Shown here: piece after piece, positions 44,801-56,305 of the stretch
Position numbering within the stretch: the first letter of the stretch is position 1
How the letters are laid out: each line of letters opens with the position of its first letter
Assembly (NCBI GenBank): GCA_000611775.1
Contig: KK106984.1
Coordinates: 216,364 to 280,363 of the forward strand
Direction of reading: 5' to 3'
DNA: 64,000 bases
Origin: Umbilicaria muhlenbergii
Lineage: Eukaryota; Ascomycota; Lecanoromycetes; Umbilicariales; Umbilicariaceae
Notes under the pieces: generated by a model
Database searches by the model: none
What the model was told of the DNA's origin: nothing
Seen by the model: only the letters and a program-made list of their open reading frames with translations
Position numbers and translations under genes: made by a program

Positions 44801-46352
44801 GAATAGCGATGTCAAGCTCCAAGGAGCTACTGCAGATGACATCCAATTATTGAATGTGAGTCTAGCAGCTCATCCCTCTCTTGTGCATCATAACTTTTCG
44901 GCTGCTAATTGAGACCAGAGGGTGGCGCAAAAGTTCCGCGAGTCCCGATTCGGCTCCCGCGCCGAGAATATTCCTCCTCTCCGCCTGTTGTACCAACTCG
45001 ACGATGAAAATGTACCGGTCGAGCAAAACATTTTTGACTCTACACCGGCTCATGAGCTCATTGAAGAGCTCAGCCACAAAGCAAACACTTTCGTTGCCAA
45101 GAAGATTGCAGCAGCTTTGCCGGAGAAGGCTTTTCTCCGCCGTCAAGCTCCTCCCAATCCAAGAAGACTACAGACATTTGCCGAGAGAATGAGCCGAATT
45201 GGTTATGAGATTGACACCACTAGCAGCGGAACACTGCAGAACAGCCTCTTCCGCGTTGAAGATGCAAACATGCGCAAGGTCTGTCTCTTTAACTGCTTTG
45301 CGTTGACTTAGCTAATGCACCCCTAGGGAATGGAAACGCTCCTTGTCAAGGCCATGCAACGGGCAAAGTACTTTGTTGCTGGCAGAACGAATCCAGCTGC
45401 ATACCCGCACTATGCGCTCAATCTACCTTTATATACGCATTTTACAAATCCATCGCGTCGATATGCCGATATCATTGTCCATCGACAGCTTGAGGTTGCC
45501 CTCTCAGGTAATGGGCCGCTGGATTTCCCGGAAGATATTGAAAGCTTGGTGAAGACTGCTGAGCAATGTAACACCAAGAAGGATTCCGCCCAAAGCGCTC
45601 AAGAGCAGAGCGTACACATTGAGTCCTGCAGAACTATGGACAAGAAACGAAATGACCTTGGCGAGGACCTCATCAGCGAAGGTATCGTCATTTGCGTGTA
45701 CGAATCGGCCTTCGATGTCTTGATACCTGAATATGGCTTTGAGAAGAGGGTACATTGCGATCAGCTTCCATTGAAGAAGGCCGAGTTCCGCAAGAACGAG
45801 CGTGTACTCGAACTGTATTGGGAGAAAGGCGTACCCTCATCAGCCTACATACCCGAAGACGAACGTCCTAAAGGTGGATCGGGATCTCGCCAAACTAGTC
45901 GGGCTGCTCCGGGTCAACAGCCTGACCATGCAAAGCAGCTCTTGAGAGAGAATGAAGAAGCACATCGAAGACAAACTGAAATTGGCACCATGTCTACAGA
46001 TGACGTCGACGCCCTCTTTGATGATGACGATGATACAACATCGGAAATGACCGAGATGACAGCTGGTGTGTCTCTCAACCCGCCGACCACTGCCGATCGG
46101 CCTACCCAAAGCATGCCGCCGTCACCAACTCACAACGAGCGCGGCTCCAACCAAAGCCCTCACCGTACCCGCTCGGATCCGAAGCTTGCCACCAGCGCTG
46201 GTGAAGCTCCTGAGGCTAAGCTGACGAACAAGGAGAAGTACTTGAGTTTGTTCAAACTAAGAGAAGAAGGTGGTGAATACATCCAGGATGTCACTGAAAT
46301 GACTAGAGTGCCAGTCATCCTCAAGACGGATCTCACCAAGAGTCCACCGTAA
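41867..46352 (+). CDS. SSD1: Ssd1-like RNA-binding translational repressor (RNase II/R fold)
   Basis: Four exons (41867-41963, 42109-44855, 44919-45278, 45327-46352) give 1409 residues. The N-terminus has the conserved RRLHIAHRRSPSEMTP and MEQLAIQQQIELLQQQQQQIAA, then a long Gln/Asn/Gly-rich region with RHS-type sites suited to Cbk1 kinase. The cold-shock and RNB folds follow (TPYLPQASLPALLSDGQLV, RRDFRGETTFTIDPNGTQE, THFTNPSRRYADIIVHRQLE). In RNase II the active loop carries D-x6-D-x-D-D. Here it is D807...E813-L-D815-D816, so one catalytic aspartate is glutamate. That agrees with the known inactivity of Ssd1 as a nuclease. Ssd1 binds mRNAs of cell-wall proteins and represses their translation. 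Confidence 0.95.
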
Positions 46353-46856
46353 GCTTAGCCTCGTTCTGCCCGTACCTCTACCGTGATACTAACCTTCGGC
46401 TTAGATGCTTGACGATTCGCTCGATGAACCCTTTCGCACTCTAAACCACACTCGCGCACCAAAGTCAACTTCTCCAACATAGTCTGTGCCGACAGATTTG
46501 GTCCTGTCATCCACAGACTAGCTAGGGCGACTCTACCCCTCCAACAACAAACCCGGTTCAGGACCTTTTTTGTTGAATATCTTTATTTGCAGGCATCTAT
46601 CCCTATTCCACTTAACACTTAATGGCTGGACTCGGTACTAAGAGTGGGAATGCAAAAAGGCACTGGCCTCATCTCGAGCTCGCATTGCTCGAGTTCGTAT
46701 TTCTCTTTGTAATTAGCGTGGTGACCATATACTAGCTGGTGGAGATTGAGCAGATATTAGCCTATTAAAAAGCACGAGATTACAACATTGCAAATACACA
46801 CCCGCTCTAAAGTAAACACAGACCCCCAGGCGCTGGAAACATCCCCCCCCGGCAAC
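46353..46856. other. Intergenic gap, SSD1 and the acyltransferase pseudogene
   Basis: About 500 bp, presumably the 3' UTR of SSD1. No gene is seen. Confidence 0.45.
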
Positions 46857-48559
46857 CTAAGCCACAACATCCTCACCATCATCGTACTCTCTCAACAGCA
46901 GATCATCAAGCGCCCTTCGCATCGCCCCCACCTCCAAATAAACCGTCATATCAACCCCCTCATCGCACCAATGTCCCTTCCCACTCCCACTTCCACTTCC
47001 ACTCCCATTCCCACTCCCACTCCCACCCACCGGCACCTTCCCACTCCCCCCCTCCACAACCTGCACACGCCCATCACACCTCGGCATCCACCCCTCCATA
47101 AACCTCACCCTCCACCCCTCCCCAAACTCGACATCCCAAACCCCCAAACGCGTCCAGCCGTCACGAGCACATTCGCCCGGCCGAGAAACGCTCGCCAGTT
47201 GCGCTACGCGCTGGATTCATGCGCGGCGTCGTGGAGGACGAAGGGGAGGTATGAGGGGTTGAATGCGGTGAGGGTGGCGGGGAGGAGGGTGGCGATTATG
47301 GTGAGGGCGGGGGCGTGAGGGGAGGGAGACGGGAGGGGATGGGAAGGGTGAGGCGCGCGAGCAGGAGGGGGGAGCCGAGGAAGCTTGGGAGGGGCGGGGG
47401 AGAGAGGCGAGGGCGGAGGGAGAGGGTTTGCAGGATGTGGGTTTGGGTTCAGGTGTGCGGGGAGGGGAGGGAGGAGCGGGCGCGGGTGATGAGGGTGGAG
47501 ATGTGGGCGAGGAGGGCGGAGAGCTGGGTTGAAGGCGGGTGAGGGGATGGATTTGACCGGGACTGATTGGAGATGGCGGCGGTGGTGACGGAGTGGTAGA
47601 GGCGGTGTGTTTCAACAGCGGAGAAGTGGATGACTGTGTGCGAGACCGGGGCGCTACTGCCCCCATTCGTTCCAGGGCATAGGGACGCCGGCGGGGGTTC
47701 TGGTGGCGGGGTCGAGATGCGGGGGTGGAAGAGTCACGGACGTTGCCCAGTGGGGACAGTCTGGGGCGGATGCCCACCAGTCGTAGCGGTGGAGAGGGAG
47801 CGCACGTGCCTTTTGCACGAGGGCGGGCTTGGGTATAGCGGCGTCGAGAAGAGAGGGATCGAAGATGGGGAATAGGATGGGTAGAGTGGACGAGGCGAGC
47901 ATGGCGCGGCTTGTGGCGGCCCAGTCGTGCATGAAGCACATAAAGGATTAGACGTCGGCGAGGGGGTAAGCCAGAATGACGGCTAGGATGCAGCCTCCAC
48001 AGGCGAAGGTGGTGTTCTGGACTGTCATGGCGGGGAGGCCAATGTAGTCGGTCATGTTGTGTAGGGCTAGTGGTATGGCTGGGAACAGCTGTGATGATGG
48101 GCAGTTGGTGAGGTCTAGACATTTGGGGCCGGTTGTACGGGTCTGAGAATCGGGGATCAGGGCGGAAATGTTGGTGGGAGAGTAGGCGGAGATGAAGCCG
48201 ACGCCTGGGTCTGTGGTTGTGCCCCATGAGAGGCTTAGCCGGCCGTAGCGTCGCGTGTGGTCGCTGTTGGTACTGTAGGGGGTTGAATGTAGCTGACCGG
48301 CCTATTGGGGATAGGCGTTGAGGGTCTTTTGGAAAGATCCTTGCAGCTGGTCGGAGGATAAGGCGGTAGGGTATTGAAGGTCCGCATCTGCTGGACGCTC
48401 GAACATCCACATGGCTACTGTCGGAGCGGACCTGGCCACGGTGGCGTCGATGATTGATAGCAGGACATTCTTGGTATTGTCCGGAGACGGAGAGAAGAGT
48501 GGCTCTGGGATCATGCGTCTGACAGAGATGATGTCGATGTCCAAGGTTGGAGAAGTCAT
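46857..48559 (-). pseudogene. Decayed BAHD-type acyltransferase (Transferase family PF02458-like)
   Basis: The minus strand carries the remains of one acyltransferase of about 500 residues in family order: an N-terminal LNAYPQ region, a GxGFISAYSP strand, LADV...FMHDWAATSRAML, MPWNEW, SFLGSP and a GVWDVEFGEGW strand close to the end. The reading frame is interrupted by several stops and at least one change of frame, roughly five breaks in all, so no functional product is expected. The family uses an acyl-CoA donor to acylate hydroxyl or amino groups and includes toxin-modifying and pigment-modifying members; the former substrate is unknown. A Gly-Ser repeat of recent look lies in its C-terminal part. 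Confidence 0.8.
46979..47032 (+). repeat. CCCACT/CCACTT hexanucleotide microsatellite
   Basis: About nine imperfect six-base units, encoding a Gly-Ser run on the minus strand within the acyltransferase remains. Confidence 0.75.
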
Positions 48560-49172
48560 GGTTTTATGGACTGATGGGGCAGAACCTAGAGATGCGCGAT
48601 AACAGATATGTTTTGCTCCAAGAAATGCCCTCAATGTCTATATCGCTGCTCACGGAATCTTAAAGAATAAAAGACTTATGGATTGAAGAGACTAAAGCGC
48701 AGACACTTGGATACAAGAAATAGACGACGTCTGTACGTAAAATTGAGACAGAAAAGGCTGTCCTGATAGGCTTATGCTCGGATTGGAGCTTGCCGTGATC
48801 ATGCCCGAAAGGCCAGTAGTTCGTGCAGAGTCGATTGCGAGATGGTCATCAACTGCTGCAAGCATGACTTACTTGGAGGTTCTCGTATCTACGAACTTGA
48901 TCTAGATAAAATCCGATTCTCACATCGAGAAACACCATCCTATCTTCCTTCCCTTTGCGGACAGGCGTTGCATGGGACAAACAAAGGTCGTACTGGATTC
49001 GTATTTGTTCTCCGGGACAATTGTTCAAGGCCCTAAAATAGCGTAGGTACTTTGGTCAACTCCACCGTAGCGTAACCAGACCTTAGGGTTGTTTGCCACA
49101 GTATGCGTACGACGGCCGCGCAGATCACACAGCCCAATGAGCAAAACACGATCAGATTTTCTGTGTAGACGT
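48560..49172. other. Intergenic gap, acyltransferase pseudogene and SAS10
   Basis: About 600 bp. It lies upstream of the pseudogene and downstream of SAS10. No other feature is supported. Confidence 0.4.
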
Positions 49173-51266
49173 CTAGAGCTTGATACTCTTGACCAAGCCC
49201 TTCTTGATACCAGTAAGCTCGCCACCATATCCACCTCTCCCTTCACCTCCTTTGTAAACTGCTCTCACACTCCCCAACTTCTTCTTCTTTTCCTCGAACT
49301 TCTTCCTCTTCTTCACTCTCGGGTTCCTCACATCTTTCTTCCGCTTCGGCGCCAACCCCTTATTTTTCTCAATCGCATAACTAATCGCACGCTTCCCATC
49401 CGGTCCTACCTCTTCGACGACTTGGACGGTACCGCCCTCCTTCGCAGCTTGTAGTTGTGCTTCCACAAGAGCCTTCTTGTCTGCCTTTTTCTTCTTGGAA
49501 CTTGCAGCAACCATGTCGTAATAGTCGTCCTCGCTTCCGTTGCCTTCTTCCCGGAGTTCACGCGCCGCTCTGCGATCCTCTTCATCACTTTCGCCGCCTA
49601 ATTGATCGCCAGGTGAATCCTTTGGCTTCTTGCCCCGAGCTTCGGCTTCAGTGTTGAGTCTTGCGACTCGATCCTTAAGACGTTCTCGATAAGGTAAGTC
49701 TGCGTCACCGCCAGCATCCCGTCCAGCGGCGCCGCGTTTGTTCGCCTTCTGGGCGATCTGAGATGTGTAGAATCGTAGACTCTTCTTCCGCTTGGCTTTT
49801 TCGGTGGCTTCATGCGCTGTGAGGGTGGTTTGCTCTCCAAAATCTGAATCGTCCTCGCCGCTGCCTGAGAGTTTCTTGGTGGTGGATGCAGTCCTTGTTG
49901 GTACCCTTGTGATACCCTTTGCTAACTTGGCTAAGCCAGCGAGATCTTCTTCGGTCTTGCGTAGGCGCTCTGCGCGACGAGCGTCAGCCTCTACTTGTGC
50001 TGCATCTGCAGCACGCTGCGCCTTGCTTTTGCGGCTCTTCTTCCGCTTGACTGCAGCCAACTCGCTGCGGCCCTCCTCCTTCATAGGCTTCGCGATAGCA
50101 GCGTTCTGCTGGTCTTCGGCTTTGCCGTCGTCCAGCCTACCCAGGATAGGTGAGTGATCACTCAAATCAGGGATTCGGAGATCCTTGACCTTGCCCCATA
50201 GTTCTCGACATTTCATAAGACTTTCCATGACCGTATGATCTCGGAGCTCGGCAGGGGACATTGCTAAAGCCTTCCCATCTGGACCATCGGCAGGAGACGT
50301 AAGAAGAGCGAAATACATGCTCAGCGAAGCAAGATATGCAGTCAACGCACTATATTTGGTGACCGCAATCGGAATCTTTCTTTTGGTCGCTTGGCTGTGA
50401 TTCCGACCATCAACGGACTGGTATGAAGAAGCCTCGTGCTTTTGGACGGCGTCAGCGGCCGCAGCAGCGAGCCCTAAATCTTCGTGCAAGCTCTGTAGCT
50501 CAAGAAATTCTGCTGCTAAAGGTTCAAATTCCGGATATCGAGTCTTCATGAGCTTCATCCTCTCATCCGGACCCATGGCATCCGTGATTTCCAGCTGCGG
50601 CAAGACCTTCTGGATGACGTGATCTCGCTCAGCACCGTCCCCTTCTCCTTCATCCTTTCCAGAGTCCAACCAGTCCTTTTTCTCAACAACACCGAAATCG
50701 TGCTCCGTCAGCCCTTGTAGACGCTTCTGTTGCAACCGCCTGGCCTCAGCTTCTTCTTCCAGGGCATCTGCTTCTGTTTCAATGGTATCGGCGTTGTAGT
50801 AGTCTCTCTTTGAAGTCCCCCAATCGCCGAGATCCTCTTGCTCATCGCCAGATTGATCCGACTCCTCAAGCCCAAGCGGCTTTCGTGCGCCTTCGGGCCC
50901 AGAAGCTGTTGGGTCACCAAGATCCACCGACTCGTCGTCGATACCGTCCGATTCTGAGGGGCTAAGCGCATCTGCTAATACTTCTTCATCAGAAGGTTCT
51001 AGGAATTCCTCTGCAGCAGAGAGATGTTAGTGTCTAGCCAAGCAGACGTGGAACTTGAATCACTCACCTCCCTCCTGTAGTTTTCTACGTTTTCTTTGCT
51101 GTGAGTCCTCGCCCAGCAGAATCTTGTCACGGTTTATATGGAATTCATCCTCTGAGTCGGCCACATCCTCATAAGTGTTGATTCTCAGCTTGGCGTCTGC
51201 TTCATCGATCTCTCTTGGTCCAGGCTGACCAAAAGGTTTGGCGCCAGCTTTCCGCTTCTTACCCAT
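49173..51266 (-). CDS. SAS10: U3 snoRNP / SSU processome protein Sas10 (Utp3)
   Basis: Two minus-strand exons (51068-51266, 49173-51010) encode 678 residues. The N-terminus has MGKKRKAGAKPFGQPGPREIDEAD and an acidic region. The Sas10/Utp3/C1D domain lies at about residues 240-330 (KYSALTAYLASLSMYFALLTS, LRDHTVMESLMKCRELWGKVKDL). The C-terminal Sas10 domain is at 590-678: GKRAISYAIEKNKGLAPKR, KDVRNPRVKKRKKFEEKKKK, VYKGGEGRGGYGGELTGIKK. It belongs to the nucleolar SSU processome, which matures 18S rRNA; yeast Sas10 was first found as a silencing factor. The intron follows the first acidic tract. Transcription diverges from the TSC10 gene over a very short gap. Confidence 0.94.
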
Positions 51267-51480
51267 GATGTATGCTTGTCAAAGTCTAAGTTATGGTAGC
51301 TCATGGACTGAATTCTCGATATCACGTTATCGGTGCGACGGAATTCTGATCTGTGCCGCTAGCCGCTTTTGACATGTTTGCTTCAAGCTTCAAGACAAAA
51401 CATAGAGCAGCTAATTCATGCTCCTTCAAGCTCCAAAGTTCTTTGACATTTTTTCTTTTATCGTGATCTTGAGAGTACCA
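51267..51480. promoter_or_regulatory. Compact divergent promoter, SAS10 / TSC10
   Basis: Only 214 bp (151 bp if TSC10 starts at 51418) separate the two start codons. Both promoters and 5' leaders must fit here. Confidence 0.5.
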
Positions 51481-52648
51481 ATGGCATTGGGCTGGTACTG
51501 GACTGGGGCTCTCCTCTGTGTTTTTCTTGGTGTTCTCGCTGCCGATATAATGGGCTTTTTCAAGAGCAGGAATCATTTTCCTGTCGAGGGACGAGTATGA
51601 ATCCCCATCTACACCAAAATCCGCTGGATGCATTAGGCTAATATTCGTACTACGATCAGACAGTAGTTGTGACTGGCGCATCACAAGGCATGGGCAAGAG
51701 TGTTGCAATATTGCTCGCGCAAAAAGGCGCCAACGTAATCATTATCGCGCGCACTGCCAAAACCCTCGAAGCTGCAATACAAGAGATCTCCGTACTATCC
51801 CTCTCACTGATCTTGATTTACCTCCTTACTAATCACCCAAGAAGGCAGCAGCGAAGTCTCCTTCAAGCCAACGCTTCCATTTCATAAGCGCCGACCTCAC
51901 CTCCCCTTCCGCCGGCGCCCAAATAATCGCCGAAACAACCAGCTGGAACAACAACCATCCCCCGGACATAGTCTGGAACTGCGCCGGGTCGTCCCACCCC
52001 GGCCTCTTCATCGACACTCCTATCGAGGTCCTAAAATCCCAAATCGACACTAACTACCTTTCCACCGCATACCTGGCGCACGCTACCCTCCGCGCCTGGC
52101 TCCGGCTGTCCAATAAGCCGACCTCTCCCCCGTCCACTCAACACCCTGCCGAACCACGCCACCTTATTTTTACCTCCTCGCTGGTATCATTCTACCCCAT
52201 AATTGGTTACTCCCCCTACTCGCCCGCGAAAAGCGCCCTCCGCGCCCTCTCCGACACCCTCTCCCAAGAACTCGAACTTTACCCCTCCAGCACCCCGGTG
52301 CGGATCCACACTATCTATCCCGGTACGATCTTCTCGGCCGGCCTCGAGTCCGAAAATCGCATCAAACCAAGAATAACAAAGTCACTCGAAGAATCGGATG
52401 GGGGCCAAACACCTGAAGAGGTCGCGGCGGCTAGTTTAAAGGGGCTGGAAAGGGGTGATGAGAGTGTGGTAACGGCATGGTTGGGGATGGCGATGCGGGC
52501 TGCGTCACTGGGTGCGAGTAGGAGGAATGGTTGGGGGATTGTGGATACGATAATGAGTTGGGTTGTGAGTGTAGTGATGGTGGTTGTGAGGAGGGATATG
52601 GATGGGAAGGTCCGGGAATGGGGGAAACTGCATGGAAGCCAGGGTTAA
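51481..52648 (+). CDS. TSC10: 3-ketodihydrosphingosine reductase (Tsc10/KDSR)
   Basis: Three exons (51481-51594, 51660-51791, 51845-52648) encode 349 residues. An N-terminal membrane helix (residues 4-24) leads to the [13 protein letters not shown] motif. A classical SDR fold follows: the NADPH-binding TGASQGMG (43-50), NCAGSS (127-132), and the catalytic Ser194, Tyr207 and Lys211 in [13 protein letters not shown]-terminal hydrophobic segment ([17 protein letters not shown]) is a second anchor. Tsc10 reduces 3-ketosphinganine to sphinganine, the second step of sphingolipid synthesis, on the cytosolic side of the ER. An in-frame ATG at 51418 could add 21 residues. The third acceptor may be three bases earlier. 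Confidence 0.92.
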
Positions 52649-54272
52649 GTGGCCGGATCAGAAGCCCTTGAAGGTCGAACCAAAGAACCTGCAGTAGAAG
52701 AGTTGCTTTGACCACTGGGTCGTCGAGGATTTGAAAGAATGTTGAGGCTAAAGGATTGTTGGAGGTAGGGAACATGGCTTCTGATTCATCGGCGTCAGAA
52801 GAGGAGGAAACGTGCCTCATTTCGCGGTCGCTGTCTTGGTCTTTGTGGCCTTGGGAAATGCGTGAGTCAAAAGATCTTGAGGAATCTAGAGTGGGCGGTG
52901 TAGCTTACTTGACTTTTTCGTTTTTGCAGGATTGAGTGCTTGCCGCGGCTTCTTGATGACTTGGTGATGGGGAGCCTGGATGTTCAGCTCTAGGGCAGGC
53001 TTAGCCATCAAAAACCCGTTGGAGCTCTGCCCTAAAGCTGCCCCTCCCCCCCCGGTTCAGCCTACAGGACGAGCCCGAGGACCCTTGGAATTTTCCTCCC
53101 CTGGCGGCACAAGACTAGCAGCGCCCTCCTCTACAATACTCAAAATACCATCAGTCCTTTCGAGTGACCCTCTTTCCGGCTACTCAACTTCGGTTCCCGC
53201 TTCTGCGTACAGCAAAACTCCACCCAGCTATATAAGGGTTGGTGAAGTCCTCCTACGGTCTGTGAACCTCCAGCGGCAACGTGCCTGAAGCGTTGAACGA
53301 TGCGGTTTAGGACTTTGCCGAGCTGAAAATCCCTGTAAGAAACCGGAAAACAAATTTTCTATCAAGGCTCAGGGCCTTGTGTCACTCAAGTCAAACCTCG
53401 AACCTGCTATGAAGGTGCCGAGTTGAAAATGAAAGTTGAAACCAGCACCTGGGTCAGACCTGTACTTGGTATTGAAGTAAATAGCAATCGATGACGACAA
53501 AGATGATGAAAAAGATGACGCGGGAAAGACCAAATTGACCCCTGAAGAACGATTACAAAGGCCCCAGCGAGAGATGGAGTAAATGCAGAACGCTAATGAA
53601 GAGCGCTGACGAGAGCTATTTTGCAAAGACGAGCCTTCATCTCCTGTGGCAAAGGCTGTGAAAAGACAACGTATTTCAGGGCATCAGAGCAGAGCAAAGG
53701 GCGGAATTGAGAGTTACCCTTCATCTTCAGTGAGCAACAGGACTCGACACTTACATAATCCTATTAAGTCATCCACGCCAGAAGCTTTACGGTAAAGAAG
53801 AAGGAACTAGCTCTGATTGAAAAGCAGCCGCTGAGAGAATTAATGGCGTCTGATGGATTGTTTACATTCCTGGCATAACATCGATCCAATTGGCTTTGGC
53901 CCTGCGTTCACTGTGGAACTCAACCTCAAGCAAATTCATTCTGTAACTGAGCTCTGAGACAGTCAACTGACTGCACCTGCAGCGTGAACATGTGTGGCTT
54001 GAACCGACTGACTGGTCCCTGAGCGGGAATGTCATCCACATTGAATTCGCTGGAATGAGAGGAAAGACTGATCCGCGTAGCACGCAATCTCACCATTGCA
54101 GCACGGTCTCGATATTGTATATAAAACGGCCCAGCACTCCTTCAACCGGGTGAGCACAACGACAAGCTTCAAAATCATCTCGCCCAAACGACCTTTTCTA
54201 GCAACTATCGAAACGATTCTCCATTCAGATAACCCTCTCAAATACCACTACCGACCAGCACCCACTCACAGG
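52649..54272. other. Intergenic region with decayed coding-like remains
   Basis: About 1.6 kb. Between 53290 and 54010 several short in-line stretches read like protein (TKLTPEERLQRPQ, then PIGFGPAFTVELNLKQIHSV), but frames change and stops abound. This suggests an old gene or mobile-element remnant that I cannot name. An open frame at 52980-53288 has no family signature. Confidence 0.35.
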
Positions 54273-55037
54273 ATGCACTCCCATCAGTATCTCGTGATTA
54301 CCACCTTAACCGCCTTCACCACCATCACGGTCTTTGCCAACCCCCTCCTTCCCTCAGTCCCTGCTGCCGTCAGTTCACTCACTTCCTCACTCCCTATCGC
54401 CGTTCCCTCCGTCCCCGCCGGCGTCCCCTCCGTCCCCGCCGCTGTTCCCTCCGTTCCCACCGCCGTGCCCACAGTACCTGTCGGCGTCCCCTCAGTCCCC
54501 TCAGTCCCCGGCGGCGTCCCCTCAGTCCCCGGCGGCGTCCCCTCAGTCCCCTCAGTCCCTGGCGGCGTCCCCTCCGTCCCCTCCGTCCCCGTCGGCGTCC
54601 CCTCAGTTCCCTCAGTCCCCGCCGGCGTCCCCTCCGTCCCTGCCAGCGCCCCCTCAGTGCCCACCGCCATCCCCCCGGTCGCAAGCAGCATCGTCTCCAG
54701 CGCCCTCGGCGGCCTCCCCACAAACCTCCCCGTCCCAACCGGCATCCCCGGTTCCAACCCCGTATCCGTCCCGCCCATACCTGTCGTCGCTTCCCTCCCC
54801 ATCAACGGCGGCGGCGTCACCTCGCTCATCCCCGGCCTGTCCACCGACCCCGTCACGCTGCTCAACAATATTGCCGAGGCGTTGCAGCTGCTTGGATTTA
54901 TCGCGTCTTTGCTGCAGCAGATGGTTACGACGGGGGCTATTAACGTGCCGGGGATTCCTGGGGTGGGGTTGGGGGTTGCGGGCGCGCTGATTGCGACGCT
55001 TTTGGAGTTGGTAAAGGGGTTGATTCCGCTGTCTTAG
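54273..55037 (+). CDS. Secreted VPSVP-repeat protein
   Basis: A single exon of 254 residues. The N-terminus is a signal peptide (YLVITTLTAFTTITVFA, cleavage likely before NPLLP). Residues about 40-135 are repeats built from VPSVP with AG, AA, GG, VG or TA spacers, sometimes doubled as VPSVPSVP; there is no Lys, Arg or Cys in this part. A short linker (LPTNLPVPTGIPGS) is followed by a hydrophobic C-terminal domain (about 180-254: LLNNIAEALQLLGFIASLLQQ, GLGVAGALIATLLELVKGL). The design fits a surface or cell-wall-associated protein, but there is no clear GPI signal. Family unknown. The antisense strand is also open across the repeat because of codon bias. Confidence 0.75.
   Translation: MHSHQYLVITTLTAFTTITVFANPLLPSVPAAVSSLTSSLPIAVPSVPAGVPSVPAAVPSVPTAVPTVPVGVPSVPSVPGGVPSVPGGVPSVPSVPGGVPSVPSVPVGVPSVPSVPAGVPSVPASAPSVPTAIPPVASSIVSSALGGLPTNLPVPTGIPGSNPVSVPPIPVVASLPINGGGVTSLIPGLSTDPVTLLNNIAEALQLLGFIASLLQQMVTTGAINVPGIPGVGLGVAGALIATLLELVKGLIPLS
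54403..54670 (+). repeat. Coding minisatellite (GTCCCCGGCGGCGTCCCCTC-type units)
   Basis: Units of 9 and 21-30 bp built from GTCCCC, GGCGGC and GTCCCCTCA recur with few differences, encoding VPxGVPSVPSVP. Their near identity suggests recent expansion or homogenisation. Confidence 0.85.
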
Positions 55038-56305
55038 GGTGGTTCTGGGGGTAGGGTTGACGGAGGTGGGGTATGGTGCTTTGGTGTGCATGCTTGGCAG
55101 GATGGATATGGTGGGGAGGGTAATGGGATAAAAGGAAAGGAAAATGGGGATGGCTTTGGAGGGTGGCCTTGCTTGGTGTGTCTCTGGCTTTTGTGGATGA
55201 GCTTCTCTTCGGGGTTCGAGAAAGTTTGGATGATTTTGACGACGCTTTGGGAAATGGGACGCGAGGAGATTTGGAGTTTGGGAGGGGGACGTGGCCTTCT
55301 TGCAGAATTGCGGGTGAGAGCCTCTTCGTCAGACAAGGTTTCTTCATGGGTTTCATTTTTCTTTAAACACTGTCTCCACCAGTCCTACTGTCACTCTTTT
55401 AAGCATTTGTTCTAATCAGAAGGTATCTGGCGTCGCAAAGCTCACTCACTAAATCATCCTATCTTCATATCCTCCATTCCAGCCACCAATCCCCAATAAA
55501 CAGCCCATCAATGAAGAACTACCAAAGGCCATCAATCTTCCCTACCAGCTCAACCACCCTCTCGTTCTCCGCTTATAAATCCTCAACATCACTCTCCATC
55601 TTCAGATAGCTCGTCGGTACCATTTAGTATATCGATGCCTAAGGAAGAAAACCAAGCATTGAGGATGGATTTAATGTGAGGGAGTAAGATGCCATCAATA
55701 GTGTCATCATCCGTGCTTGTAACGCCATCTTCTTCAGCTGCTCTCACCTGAGCATCTCCCTTGCTGTCTTATCTTGGCAAGTGATGTTCTTCGTCGCTGT
55801 CCGACATGGGATCATATTGCTCATTCACTCTTCCCAACCGCTCCTTCTGGTCTATCCCTTCCCTCTTAATAGGAACATCGTCAAACTTAATCTGTCTGCC
55901 CTCATTTATACACACACCCCCGGACACGCCAAAATCTTCACATACGCATGATTCATCCTGGGATGCATTTACATGGTGAGAGTCCACTGCATTCGACGAG
56001 AGGAAGTGCAACTATACTCCCGCATTTCGTGCCTTGACTCTGCGCTACGGTCTCCTATCAGCAGCCACAGGATCACATCTATCCACGGTCCACGGTTGCT
56101 TTCTTTACGTTTGAAAGCGACATCAAGCATGCGAACGACAGAGCCAGACGAGCAAAACACAGTGATGACACTATACCTATTGTCGGCAGCCTCTGAATAT
56201 ACACTTCCAGGTAAGTTAACATGAGGAGTGAGAGCTAGCTTGGTGGAAATGGATCAACTGAGGAACTCGAGAGGTAAACTTAGATATACCACCCTGCTTT
56301 AGCGC
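55038..56305. other. Intergenic region downstream of the repeat protein
   Basis: About 1.3 kb. A minus-strand open stretch (55769-56011, ending DSDEEHHLPR) has no ATG at its head and is not supported as a gene. Nothing else is recognised. Confidence 0.4.

Noticed and set aside
54284-54868. A 194-residue antisense frame of TEGTPPG repeats opposite the VPSVP gene
   Set aside because: It arises from the minisatellite codon bias; the sense strand has a signal peptide and a C-terminal domain.
55769-56011. Open minus-strand stretch ending DSDEEHHLPR
   Set aside because: It looks protein-like but lacks an initiating ATG, and I found no upstream exon that joins in frame.
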